Positions 1-7,212 are shown, numbered from the stretch's first letter. The stretch: 12,071 nt of DNA from Bacteroidales bacterium UBA6117 (GCA_002428385.1 DIWB01000067.1:1-12071); one strand, 5' to 3'. Notes: generated from the letters alone by a model not told the origin. A program made the numbers and translations.

Positions 1-25
1 CGTCTACCAATTTCGCCATCTGGGC
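1..25 (-). tRNA. tRNA-Leu, 5' part only (cut by window edge)
   Basis: Read on the minus strand, positions 25 to 1 give the acceptor 5' strand GCCCAGA, then TG, then a D-arm with GCGAAATTGGTAGACG. This D-arm, with the AAATTGGTAGAC loop and 3-bp D stem, is typical of bacterial leucine tRNAs (class II). The anticodon, variable arm and 3' end lie outside the window, so the isoacceptor cannot be named. A minus-strand -7 element at 126-133 is a candidate promoter; if it is used, the heptad repeat arrays at 35-111 lie in the pre-tRNA 5' leader. Confidence 0.88.
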
Positions 26-34
26 CTCTATTCA

Positions 35-111
35 GGCTCAGAGCTCAGGGCTAAGGGCTAAGGGCTAAGAATCTCTTCCTGCCCTCCGCTCTCCGCTCTG
101 CGCTCTTAGCT
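35..111. repeat. Two inverted arrays of 7-bp repeats (consensus RGCNNAG)
   Basis: Positions 35-69 are five consecutive heptads on the plus strand: GGCTCAG, AGCTCAG, then GGCTAAG three times. After a 14-nt spacer (70-83), positions 84-111 are four heptads in the opposite orientation: CTCCGCT twice, CTGCGCT and CTTAGCT. Their reverse complements are AGCGGAG, AGCGGAG, AGCGCAG and AGCTAAG. All nine units fit RGCNNAG. The adjoining units (GGCTAAG and CTTAGCT) can pair, so a long imperfect hairpin is possible. The array starts 9 bp upstream of the tRNA-Leu 5' end. Function is unknown. Confidence 0.85.
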
Positions 112-125
112 TTTATCAGAGGGCA

Positions 126-133
126 CAAAAATA
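126..133 (-). promoter_or_regulatory. Candidate -7 promoter element for tRNA-Leu
   Basis: On the minus strand this reads TATTTTTG, a perfect match to the Bacteroidota -7 consensus TAnnTTTG. A TTTG lies 16 nt upstream, closer than the usual 19-21 nt, so the -33 element is doubtful. It would start transcription near position 120 and run toward the tRNA through the heptad arrays. Confidence 0.45.
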
Positions 134-176
134 ACAAAAAAATTAAAAACAAATAATCGAATATTACAGAAAAGTA

Positions 177-184
177 TATTTTTG
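177..184 (+). promoter_or_regulatory. Candidate -7 promoter element for the lysC-lysA operon
   Basis: TATTTTTG matches TAnnTTTG exactly and predicts a transcript start near 189-191. No clear TTTG is seen at -33. No comparable promoter fits between the hairpin at 299-326 and the aspartokinase start at 360, so transcripts from here must read through that hairpin. A small inverted repeat, CCGGA/TCCGG at 188-205, overlaps the predicted start site; it could be an operator or chance. Confidence 0.5.
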
Positions 185-225
185 ACCCCGGATTATTATT
201 TCCGGAAATGCTGATAAAAAAACAT

Positions 226-264
226 ATGATACTCAATAAACATCCATACCACAGGTCTGCATAA
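226..264 (+). CDS. Possible 12-residue leader peptide upstream of lysC
   Basis: ATG at 226 opens a frame encoding MILNKHPYHRSA, ending in TAA at 262-264. The A-rich stretch just before the ATG suits Bacteroidota translation starts. Its last codons contain the 5' strand of the antiterminator pairing (252-259), so a ribosome reaching the stop would cover it. The peptide has one Lys codon (AAA 238-240), not the run of regulatory codons seen in classical leaders, although Ile, Asn and Lys are all aspartate-family amino acids. Whether it is translated is inference. Confidence 0.35.
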   Translation: MILNKHPYHRSA

Positions 265-326
265 TCTTTTACCATCCCTGAATGATTTAAGAGAAACCAG
301 ACCTGCAGGATAAAGCAGGTTTTTTT
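252..326 (+). promoter_or_regulatory. Candidate transcription attenuator of the lysC-lysA operon
   Basis: Two mutually exclusive pairings are visible. In the antiterminator, CAGGTCTG at 252-259 is the exact reverse complement of CAGACCTG at 298-305. In the terminator, ACCTGC at 301-306 pairs with GCAGGT at 315-320 around an 8-nt loop, extended by G-U and A-U pairs to 299-322, and is followed directly by a run of seven T (320-326). The shared segment 301-305 can join only one structure at a time. The hairpin lies 33 nt before the aspartokinase start. The leader of about 110 nt up to the terminator is shorter than a lysine riboswitch aptamer, so peptide-coupled attenuation or a protein-controlled switch is more likely. 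Confidence 0.55.
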
Positions 327-359
327 GTAACTATTAATAACAAGGTCATAAAGAGCAAT

Positions 360-1676
360 ATGAAAATAATGAAATTCGGCGGCACATCGGTCGGCTCCCC
401 CGACAGGATGAAATCAATAGTACCGCTGATCACAGGGGATGAAAGAGTAGTTGTGGTGCTTTCCGCCCTTTCGGGCACCACCAACAGTCTGATCGGGATA
501 TCAGAACTGATCTATGCCGGCAAAACTGATGAAGCAGTCAGCAAAAATGAAGCTCTCCGGTCGCTTTACAGGCAGGTTGTCAGCGATCTGTATTCAACAG
601 AAGCCTTCAAAAAAGAAGGTAATGAGCTGATCGACTCGCATTTTGACTATATCGGCGAGTTCATAGCCAAGGCTTTTACAAAACTCCACGAGAAAGCAAT
701 CGTTGCCAGGGGCGAACTCCTGTCAACAGCCCTCTTCCATAATCTTCTCCGTGAAAAAGGCATCGGATCGGTACTCCTTCCGGCTCTGAACTTCATGCGC
801 ATCGACAAGGACGGCGAACCGGACGCCTTTTACATTGCTGAGAACTTTAAAAGAGAACTTGCCGCCTGTCCTGAAGAAAATATAATTATTACCCAGGGAT
901 TCATCTGCCGCAATGCCTATGGCGAGATCGACAACCTGAAACGCGGCGGAAGCGACTTCACTGCCTCGCTTATTGGCGCTGCTATAAATGCCTCAGAAAT
1001 ACAGATATGGACCGATATAAACGGATTCCACAACAATGATCCGAGATTCGTGCAGAACACAAAGGTTATTCGCGAAATCTCCTTTGACGAAGCGGCTGAA
1101 CTGGCATATTTCGGGGCAAAGATACTCCACCCGTCAAGTGTGAATCCGGCAAGGGAAAAGAACATACCTGTAAGGCTGAAAAACACTTTGAATCCCCAGG
1201 ATGAAGGCACTCTGATCACTTCAAAAACATTTTTCGAGGATTACAAGGCCGTTGCAGCGAAAGACGGGATTTCAGTCATCAGGATAAAGTCCGACAGAAT
1301 GCTGATGGCCTACGGATTTATAAGAAAGGTATTTGAGATATTTGAGGCTTACAAGACCCCTGTCGATATGGTGACCACTTCAGAGGTTTCAGTATCAATC
1401 ACTGTCGACAATCCTCAGTATCTTAAGCAGATCGAAATCGACCTAAGGGAACTGGGTTCGGTTGAAATCGAACATGACCAGAGCATTATATGCGTGGTCG
1501 GTGATTTCCGTACTGAAAGGACCGGCTCTGCCCCCGAGATCTTCGAAGCCCTCGACACCATACAGCTTAAAATGATATCATACGGGGCCAGCGACCACAG
1601 CCTGTCAATACTTATCGATTCCAAAGACAAGGTTCAGGCTTTGAATTTACTAAACCAATATCTTTTCAACCGGTAA
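360..1676 (+). CDS. lysC: Aspartate kinase (aspartokinase), monofunctional
   Basis: This enzyme phosphorylates aspartate with ATP, the committed step to lysine/diaminopimelate, threonine and methionine; it is cytoplasmic. The 438-residue protein opens with the family signature KFGGTSVG (residues 5-12). RGEL follows at 118-121, GGSDFTA near 196-202, WTDINGFHNNDPR at 217-229 (Asn221 where many homologues have Asp), and AYFGAKILHP at 249-258. The C-terminal part, from about residue 304, looks like two ACT domains, the usual site of feedback inhibition. No homoserine dehydrogenase domain is fused. The start at 360 places the signature at the very N-terminus, as in the family. lysA follows after 1 nt, so the pair is an operon. 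The leader upstream carries an attenuator-like structure. The symbol is by analogy; which amino acid inhibits the enzyme cannot be read from sequence. Confidence 0.95.
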   Translation: MKIMKFGGTSVGSPDRMKSIVPLITGDERVVVVLSALSGTTNSLIGISELIYAGKTDEAVSKNEALRSLYRQVVSDLYSTEAFKKEGNELIDSHFDYIGEFIAKAFTKLHEKAIVARGELLSTALFHNLLREKGIGSVLLPALNFMRIDKDGEPDAFYIAENFKRELAACPEENIIITQGFICRNAYGEIDNLKRGGSDFTASLIGAAINASEIQIWTDINGFHNNDPRFVQNTKVIREISFDEAAELAYFGAKILHPSSVNPAREKNIPVRLKNTLNPQDEGTLITSKTFFEDYKAVAAKDGISVIRIKSDRMLMAYGFIRKVFEIFEAYKTPVDMVTTSEVSVSITVDNPQYLKQIEIDLRELGSVEIEHDQSIICVVGDFRTERTGSAPEIFEALDTIQLKMISYGASDHSLSILIDSKDKVQALNLLNQYLFNR

Positions 1677-1677
1677 G

Positions 1678-2826
1678 ATGATTAAGCGTAGTATTGAAAA
1701 AAAATTCAGGGAAATTCCCACTCCTTTCTATTATTATGATCTGGATGTCCTGAATGAGACATGCCGGAAAGTGAAGGAAGAATCAGAGAAATCGGGTTTC
1801 AGCATCCACTATGCCGTCAAGGCCAATGCCAATCCCAGGATACTGGGTATTATCGCATCCTATGGATTCGGCGCCGATTGCGTATCGTATAATGAAATCG
1901 AAAGGGCAATGGAATGCGGTTTCAGTCCTTCCGACATTGTGTTTGCCGGTGTAGGCAAAACCGATCACGAGATTGAATCTGCCCTGAAAGCCCGGATTTC
2001 ATGTTTCAACTGCGAATCAATAGCCGAGATTGAGGTTGTCGACTCAATTGCCGGCAGACTGAATATGAATGCGACAATTGCATTGAGAATCAATCCCTAC
2101 ATTGAGGCTCATACACATAAGTACATAACCACCGGGATTGCCGAGAGCAAATTCGGCATAAGCGCGTGGGAGCTGAAGGATGTGCTTGAGAGAATGGCGA
2201 CACTCGGCAATGTAACGCTCGAAGGCATTCATTTCCACATAGGTTCGCAGATAACAAAGATGTCTGTTTTTAAAAGTCTGTGCTCCAGGGTTAACGAACT
2301 GCAGGAGTGGTTCTCCTCACAGAACATCGATCTGAAAACCATCAACCTGGGAGGAGGACTTGGCATTGATTACAACAATCCTGACAGCGCTCCGGATTTC
2401 GATGAGTATTTCTCTCTGATACGGGAGCTTGTAAGAATAAGGCCCGGACAGAAGATCCACTTTGAGCCGGGACGGTCGATTGTTGCCCAGTGCGGGTCGC
2501 TCATCACAAAAGTATTGTATATCAAGAAAGGCAGCAACACCACTTTTGCCGTGGTTGATGCCGGGATGACGGACCTTATCAGGCCGGCTTTGTATCAGGC
2601 CCATCATGAGATACAGAATCTCAGCTCCGACGGGAAAACGGAGAAATATGATGTGGTAGGGCCTATTTGTGAATCGTCCGACACCTTCGCAAAATTCATA
2701 GAGCTTCCGGAGACCGTACGAGGTGATATTCTGGCCATCAGGTCGGCAGGAGCCTACGGAGAGACTATGGCATCGAGATACAATCTAAGGGAAATCCCGA
2801 AGTCAGTCTTTTCAGACGAATTATAA
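1678..2826 (+). CDS. lysA: Diaminopimelate decarboxylase
   Basis: This PLP enzyme decarboxylates meso-diaminopimelate to L-lysine, the last step of the pathway. The 382-residue protein shows the fold-III (alanine racemase-like) barrel followed by a beta domain. HYAVKANANP contains the Schiff-base Lys48. GIHFHIGSQ is at 183-191, the glycine-rich phosphate site GGG at 225-227, EPGR at 263-266 and the catalytic-cysteine motif CESSD at 331-335. SAGAYGETMASRYN near the C-terminus is also characteristic of the family. The ATG lies 1 nt after the lysC stop, implying translational coupling. No Shine-Dalgarno is seen. It is at the short end for LysA (often about 400-420 residues), with all key residues present. 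Arginine or ornithine decarboxylase of the same fold is less likely given the pairing with aspartokinase. Confidence 0.95.
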   Translation: MIKRSIEKKFREIPTPFYYYDLDVLNETCRKVKEESEKSGFSIHYAVKANANPRILGIIASYGFGADCVSYNEIERAMECGFSPSDIVFAGVGKTDHEIESALKARISCFNCESIAEIEVVDSIAGRLNMNATIALRINPYIEAHTHKYITTGIAESKFGISAWELKDVLERMATLGNVTLEGIHFHIGSQITKMSVFKSLCSRVNELQEWFSSQNIDLKTINLGGGLGIDYNNPDSAPDFDEYFSLIRELVRIRPGQKIHFEPGRSIVAQCGSLITKVLYIKKGSNTTFAVVDAGMTDLIRPALYQAHHEIQNLSSDGKTEKYDVVGPICESSDTFAKFIELPETVRGDILAIRSAGAYGETMASRYNLREIPKSVFSDEL

Positions 2827-2838
2827 GATCAGCGGGAT

Positions 2839-4431
2839 TTACTTTGAGTTTTCCTTCCTGACCTTACTGTGGTACCTGCCATAAAAGAAGTAGATGGCAA
2901 AGCCGATGACCATCCATATTATCAGCCGGAGCCATGTGTCTCCCGGCAGTGCAAGCATCTGAATAAGGCAGAATACCGCACCCAGGATCGGAATCAGGGG
3001 GACCCACGGTGTCCGGAAAGGACGATGCAGATCAGGCTTTGATTTCCTGAGTACAAGTACGCTAATGCAGACTATTATGAAGGCAAGCAGTGTTCCTATC
3101 GACACCAGTTCGCCAAGAATACTGATCGGTAGGATACCTGCAATGATCATGGCAAGCGAACCTGTTATTATGGTACTGACATAGGGAGTGTGGAACTTCG
3201 GATGGACTTTGGAGAACACCGGTGGAAGCAAACCATCCTTTGCCATTGTATAGAAAATCCTCGGCTGTCCAAGAAGCATTACAAGTATCACGGAACTGAG
3301 TCCGGCAATAGCGGCGATTTTCACAATTGGTCTGAGCCAGAACATGCCTTTGCCCATTGCATCTACACCCACGGCGACCGGATCTGGTACATTCAACGCT
3401 GTATAGCTGACGATTCCGGTAAGCACGATTGCAACAAGTATATAAAGCACTGTGGAAATCCCAAGTGATCCGAGAATTCCAATTGGCATATCGCGCTGTG
3501 GATTTTTTGCCTCCTGAGCTGCTGTGGAAACAGCATCAAATCCGATATAGGCGAAGAAAATCACCCCGGCTCCTCTCAGTATTCCGCTTATACCGAATTT
3601 CCCGAACTCGCTCCCGTAGGCCCTCAGCCACTCACGGAAGGAACCATATTCGGCAATAGGGGTAGATTCCACTTTGTTTGGCGGAATGAAAGGAGTCCAG
3701 TTAGCAGCCTTGACGAACATAAACCCGATTGCAATAAAAAGAATTATCACAGCCACCTTGGTAATTACCATTATGTTATTGAAGTTGGCTGATTCCCTTA
3801 TTCCGATAACAAGAAGGGTTGAAAGCAGGGCTACAATGAACATCGCGGGAAGATTCAGGATGCAGGTCACATGAGGCAGCGCATCCACGCTGATGCCAGA
3901 AGCTGCAAGTGTCTGGGCAAAAACTTCGGTCAGTTGTTTCCATCCCATATCCGGAACATTGACAAGCACTGTTCCTGTTGCCCCTGTAAACTGCGGAGGT
4001 ATAAAAATATTAAGGTCCTTGAGGAAACTGACCATATAGCCCGACCAGCCGACCGAGACGGTTGATGCTGCAAACAGATATTCGAGTATCAGATCCCAGC
4101 CTATAATCCAGGCAAAAAACTCCCCAAGCGTTGCATATGAATAAGTATAAGCGCTGCCTGCAATGGGTATCATCGATGCGAACTCGGCATAGCACAGGCC
4201 TGCAAATCCGCAGGCAAGTCCTGAAATAATAAATGAAATCACAATTGCAGGACCCGCATACTGGGCGGCAGCCTGACCTGTAAGTACAAATATTCCGGCT
4301 CCGATAATGGCTCCGATCCCAAGAGTGGTAAGATTGGTGGCGGACAGAGATCTTTTCAAGCCCCCCGTGTCCTTCGATTCGTGCATAAGCTGATCAAGCG
4401 GCTTGGTCAGGAACAATTTGCTTTTTGACAT
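2839..4431 (-). CDS. APC-superfamily amino acid permease (CAT-like)
   Basis: This 530-residue inner-membrane protein has about 12-14 hydrophobic segments. GIGAIIGAGIF at residues 38-48 is the unwound first transmembrane helix that binds substrate in the APC fold. YAEFASMIPIAGSAYTYSYA (81-100) and FDAVSTAAQEAKNPQRDMP (298-316) are typical of the cationic amino acid transporter branch. An extended polar loop at about 141-190 lies between early membrane segments. Substrate cannot be assigned; lysine or another cationic amino acid is attractive only because of the neighbouring lysine genes and family affinity. Its stop is 12 nt from the lysA stop (convergent), with no terminator hairpin between them. 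A perfect -7 element sits at 4471-4478. Confidence 0.92.
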   Translation of the reverse strand: MSKSKLFLTKPLDQLMHESKDTGGLKRSLSATNLTTLGIGAIIGAGIFVLTGQAAAQYAGPAIVISFIISGLACGFAGLCYAEFASMIPIAGSAYTYSYATLGEFFAWIIGWDLILEYLFAASTVSVGWSGYMVSFLKDLNIFIPPQFTGATGTVLVNVPDMGWKQLTEVFAQTLAASGISVDALPHVTCILNLPAMFIVALLSTLLVIGIRESANFNNIMVITKVAVIILFIAIGFMFVKAANWTPFIPPNKVESTPIAEYGSFREWLRAYGSEFGKFGISGILRGAGVIFFAYIGFDAVSTAAQEAKNPQRDMPIGILGSLGISTVLYILVAIVLTGIVSYTALNVPDPVAVGVDAMGKGMFWLRPIVKIAAIAGLSSVILVMLLGQPRIFYTMAKDGLLPPVFSKVHPKFHTPYVSTIITGSLAMIIAGILPISILGELVSIGTLLAFIIVCISVLVLRKSKPDLHRPFRTPWVPLIPILGAVFCLIQMLALPGDTWLRLIIWMVIGFAIYFFYGRYHSKVRKENSK

Positions 4432-4470
4432 TTGAGTTTTGGTATCAGGATATGGTTAAGGTTATCAATA

Positions 4471-4478
4471 CAAACGTA
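4471..4478 (-). promoter_or_regulatory. -7 promoter element for the permease
   Basis: The minus strand reads TACGTTTG, a perfect TAnnTTTG, predicting a start near 4465 and a leader of about 33 nt. The nearest upstream TTTTG is only 11 nt away, and nothing convincing sits at the normal -33 spacing, so only the -7 element is well supported. Confidence 0.5.
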
Positions 4479-4549
4479 ACTTTTTTTTTCAAAAATTAAT
4501 TATAATGCCATTGCCATAAATAAATCTTTGACCATGTTCAAAGGGTCTT

Positions 4550-4582
4550 TTTGATTTTTTAACAAATAAACCCCTACCTTTA
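4550..4582 (+). promoter_or_regulatory. Promoter for the exported-hydrolase operon (-33 and -7)
   Basis: TTTG at 4550-4553 is followed after 21 nt by TACCTTTA at 4575-4582, which matches TAnnTTTG at 7 of 8 positions. The spacing is the usual Bacteroidota -33/-7 arrangement. The predicted transcript start near 4588 lies downstream of the first in-frame ATG (4582), which supports the second ATG at 4603 as the real start. Confidence 0.5.
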
Positions 4583-4602
4583 TGAAGAATAAAATATACC
4601 AC

Positions 4603-5295
4603 ATGCGACGGATACTTATACTGATAATACTCTCAGCGTTTCTTGCATCGTGTGCCTCGCTGGGAAAATACAGGGAACTCCCTGAAGTAAAAGCCTGGGA
4701 AAGTGAAATAGAAAAATTTGAGCAGCTCGACGTTGCTAAATCATATCCTTCCGATGCAATAATGTTTGCCGGAAGTTCAAGCATCAGGCTGTGGTCGACT
4801 CTTGGCAAGGACATGCTTCCCTACAATGTAATCCAGAGAGGATACGGCGGAGCAAAGCTTAGCGATTTTGCCGTGTATGCCGACAGAATATTATATCCTC
4901 ACCAGTGTCAGGCAATAGTACTTTTCATAGCAAACGATATCACGGGCAGTGATAATGACAAGAGCCCGGTGGAAGTTTCACAGCTTTTCAGGAAAACCCT
5001 TTACATTATCCGCAGACAGTTCAGGGACACTCCTGTTTTCTGGGTGAGCGTCACCCCCACCCCGTTGAGATGGCATGTGTGGCCTGAGATAAAGGAAGCA
5101 GGCGAAATGATAAGGGAAATATGTGAAGACCACCGTAATACCTATTATATCGACACTGAGAGATATTTCACGAATTCAAGCGGTCTTCCAAGGGCCGAAC
5201 TCTTTCTTGACGACAGGCTCCACCTTAACGAGGAAGGTTACAAGGTATGGTCGGGGGTTATTAAGAATGAGCTGGACAACAAATTGATGAAATAA
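4603..5295 (+). CDS. SGNH/GDSL-family hydrolase lipoprotein
   Basis: From the ATG at 4603 the 230-residue protein begins with MRRILILIILSAFLASC, a lipoprotein signal with the lipidated Cys at residue 17, so it is exported and membrane anchored. Block I is G57-S58-S59-S60 (GSSS rather than GDS), which carries the presumed nucleophile. Block II is in RGYGGAKLSDF, block III Asn in IANDI, and block V is D204-x-x-H207 in DDRLHLNEEGY. These fit an SGNH esterase/acylhydrolase. The substrate is unknown; carbohydrate esters or lipids are possible. An alternative ATG at 4582 would add seven residues ahead of the signal peptide and overlaps the promoter, so it is rejected. The next gene starts 26 nt after this stop. 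Confidence 0.85.
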   Translation: MRRILILIILSAFLASCASLGKYRELPEVKAWESEIEKFEQLDVAKSYPSDAIMFAGSSSIRLWSTLGKDMLPYNVIQRGYGGAKLSDFAVYADRILYPHQCQAIVLFIANDITGSDNDKSPVEVSQLFRKTLYIIRRQFRDTPVFWVSVTPTPLRWHVWPEIKEAGEMIREICEDHRNTYYIDTERYFTNSSGLPRAELFLDDRLHLNEEGYKVWSGVIKNELDNKLMK

Positions 5296-5321
5296 CCACT
5301 CAGAAAATTCACACTGTTATT

Positions 5322-6089
5322 ATGAAGAAGATTTTCATTCTTTTTGCCATGGCTTTACTTTTCAACAAAGGATACGGGCAGGTTGAGATCATTGCCCACA
5401 GGGGAGCTTCGTACCTGGCGCCCGAAAACACGGTTGAATCTTCCCGTCTCGCCTTTGAACTTGGCGCTGATGCAGTTGAAGTGGATATCTACCTTTCGGC
5501 CGACAACAAGATTGTGTGTATACATGATGCGAATACGAAACGCACGACTGGCGCCGATCACGTGGTAAAGGAAACCGGTTCGGAAGTTCTGAGGTCGCTG
5601 GATGCGGGTTCATGGAAAAGTGAAAAATTCAAGGGAGAAAAGATCCCTTTCCTGGAGGAAGTGATAAAATCAGTCCCACAGGGGAAAAAGCTGGTAGTAG
5701 AAATCAAATGTGGAAGCGAGGTACTCCCCCACCTTAAAAAAACTGTAAGCAAATATCTTAAAAGCCGCGATTTTACTTTCATTGCATTTGATTTTCAGAC
5801 AATCACCGACACAAAGAAGACCTTTCCGGACAATCCCTGTCACTGGCTTTGCAGTAATAAAGCCCTGCTTGAGAAAAATCTCCCCCTGGTACCGGGTGCA
5901 GGTCTTGACGGAGTGAGCCTGAGCTATGGCCTGATCGATGAACAGACGGCCGGGAAGGTAAATGACCTTGATCTTGAACTCTATACATGGACCGTTGACG
6001 ATCCGGCTGAAGCCAGAAGGCTGATACCACTGGGCGTAAAGGGCATAACCACAAACAGGCCGGGATGGCTTCGCGAACAGGTTTTTTAA
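5322..6089 (+). CDS. Secreted glycerophosphodiester phosphodiesterase
   Basis: GDPD enzymes hydrolyse deacylated phospholipids such as glycerophosphocholine to glycerol 3-phosphate and an alcohol. The 255-residue protein has a Sec signal peptide (about residues 1-19, ending near GYG/Q, no lipobox). Next come H26-R27-G-A, the P-E-N-T motif at 34-37, the metal ligands E53 and D55 in VEVDIYLS, and H68-D69, the full catalytic set of the TIM-barrel family. The C-terminal TWTVDDPAEA and GITTNRPGWL segments are also typical of GDPDs. It is expected to act in the periplasm with Ca2+ or Mg2+. It lies 26 nt after the SGNH lipoprotein and 43 nt before the asparaginase, so co-transcription is likely. A role in lipid-headgroup scavenging together with the SGNH enzyme is inference. 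Confidence 0.92.
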   Translation: MKKIFILFAMALLFNKGYGQVEIIAHRGASYLAPENTVESSRLAFELGADAVEVDIYLSADNKIVCIHDANTKRTTGADHVVKETGSEVLRSLDAGSWKSEKFKGEKIPFLEEVIKSVPQGKKLVVEIKCGSEVLPHLKKTVSKYLKSRDFTFIAFDFQTITDTKKTFPDNPCHWLCSNKALLEKNLPLVPGAGLDGVSLSYGLIDEQTAGKVNDLDLELYTWTVDDPAEARRLIPLGVKGITTNRPGWLREQVF

Positions 6090-6132
6090 TCGATGCTGAA
6101 GAAGAATAAAACAAGATCATAAAACTGCCGAT

Positions 6133-7212
6133 ATGAAAAATCAGTTGTCGCGCCGGAAATTTGTAACCAGCGCCATGGGCGCCGGAACAGGCGCATTAAT
6201 CTTTCCGCAGCTTTCCTCATTAACGCTTCAGCGTGAAGGGAGCCCGGTAAGGCCGATAATAATAACCAGCCACTCAAACGAGACCGGAAAGCTTGCCATG
6301 GATGCAGGATGGGAAGCGCTAAAGGCAGGAGGCAATGCAGTCGATGCCGTGGAAAAAGCCGCCAATGTCATAGAGGCTGATCCTGAGGATACAAGTGTCG
6401 GTTACGGAGGCCTGCCCAACGAGCATGGAGTGGTTCAGCTTGATGCTTCATTCATGGATGGAAAAACCTACTCGGCGGGCGCCGTGGCGTGTCTCGAAAA
6501 CATCAAAACGCCGTCATCGGTTGCAAAGCTGGTGATGCAGCGGACCGATCATGTACTGCTTGTGGGGGCCGGTGCACTGGACTTCGCCAGGGTGTGGGGA
6601 TTCAGGGAAGAGAACCTGCTTACAGAAAAGGCAAGAAAGATATGGCTGAGATGGAAGGAAGAACTCAGTCCGGATGACGACTGGGGATCGCCCGAACATC
6701 TTCAGAATATCAGGAAAAAGGAATCATATTACAGAGATTTCCCCGATATCGAGCATCATTACGGAACCACTAATGTACTTGCGATCGATGCCAACGGAGA
6801 TATTGCAGGATGCACCACGACAAGCGGGCTCAGCTTCAAGCTGAACGGACGCGTGGGTGACTCCCCCATTATCGGGGCCGGCCTTTATGTTGACAACGAA
6901 GTCGGAGCTGCCGGAGCCACAGGCCGGGGTGAGGATGTAATCAAATCATGTGCATCATACTACATAGTTCTCAGGATGAAGGAAGGCATCGCACCACAGA
7001 AGGCCTGCGAAGAGGCGCTCCGTATGATAATCGACAGGTACAGGAAAATAAATCCTGACTTTTATCCCTCGGAGAAATTCGTTGCAATAAACAGGTTAGG
7101 AGAATATGGCTGCGCTTCGATGACCGGGGACAGAAATCCTCTGATGTCGGTTATGAGCAGTAAGGGATTCCTCAGGCATGAAGGCATAGTGGCGTACGCC
7201 GGAAGGCCATAG
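6133..7212 (+). CDS. N4-(beta-N-acetylglucosaminyl)-L-asparaginase, Tat-exported
   Basis: This Ntn-hydrolase family enzyme (aspartylglucosaminidase) cleaves the GlcNAc-Asn bond of N-linked glycoprotein remnants; it is made as a precursor that splits itself before a catalytic Thr. The 359-residue protein starts with a twin-arginine signal (SRRKFV at residues 6-11, then a mildly hydrophobic Gly/Ala stretch), indicating folded export. The predicted nucleophile is Thr212 in HHYGTTNVLAID, followed by CTTTSGLSFK and GRVGDSPIIGAGLYVDNEVGAAGATGRGE, the substrate-binding segments matching human AGA. The residue before the nucleophile is Gly211, where the human enzyme has Asp. Length is close to human AGA (346). 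A plain isoaspartyl peptidase/asparaginase is the main alternative, but the GRVGDSP block favours the glycosylasparaginase branch. Confidence 0.9.
   Translation: MKNQLSRRKFVTSAMGAGTGALIFPQLSSLTLQREGSPVRPIIITSHSNETGKLAMDAGWEALKAGGNAVDAVEKAANVIEADPEDTSVGYGGLPNEHGVVQLDASFMDGKTYSAGAVACLENIKTPSSVAKLVMQRTDHVLLVGAGALDFARVWGFREENLLTEKARKIWLRWKEELSPDDDWGSPEHLQNIRKKESYYRDFPDIEHHYGTTNVLAIDANGDIAGCTTTSGLSFKLNGRVGDSPIIGAGLYVDNEVGAAGATGRGEDVIKSCASYYIVLRMKEGIAPQKACEEALRMIIDRYRKINPDFYPSEKFVAINRLGEYGCASMTGDRNPLMSVMSSKGFLRHEGIVAYAGRP

Noticed and set aside
35..111. CRISPR array
   Set aside because: Units are 7 bp and contiguous, with no unique spacers and in two orientations; no cas genes are nearby.
190..326. 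Lysine riboswitch upstream of aspartokinase
   Set aside because: The leader from the predicted transcript start to the terminator is about 110-135 nt, shorter than the roughly 180-nt lysine aptamer, and I see no five-helix junction pattern.
3190..3659. Plus-strand open frames opposite the permease
   Set aside because: They lie wholly inside the well-supported minus-strand permease, have odd Trp/His/Arg-rich composition and no recognisable motif; they are antisense shadows.
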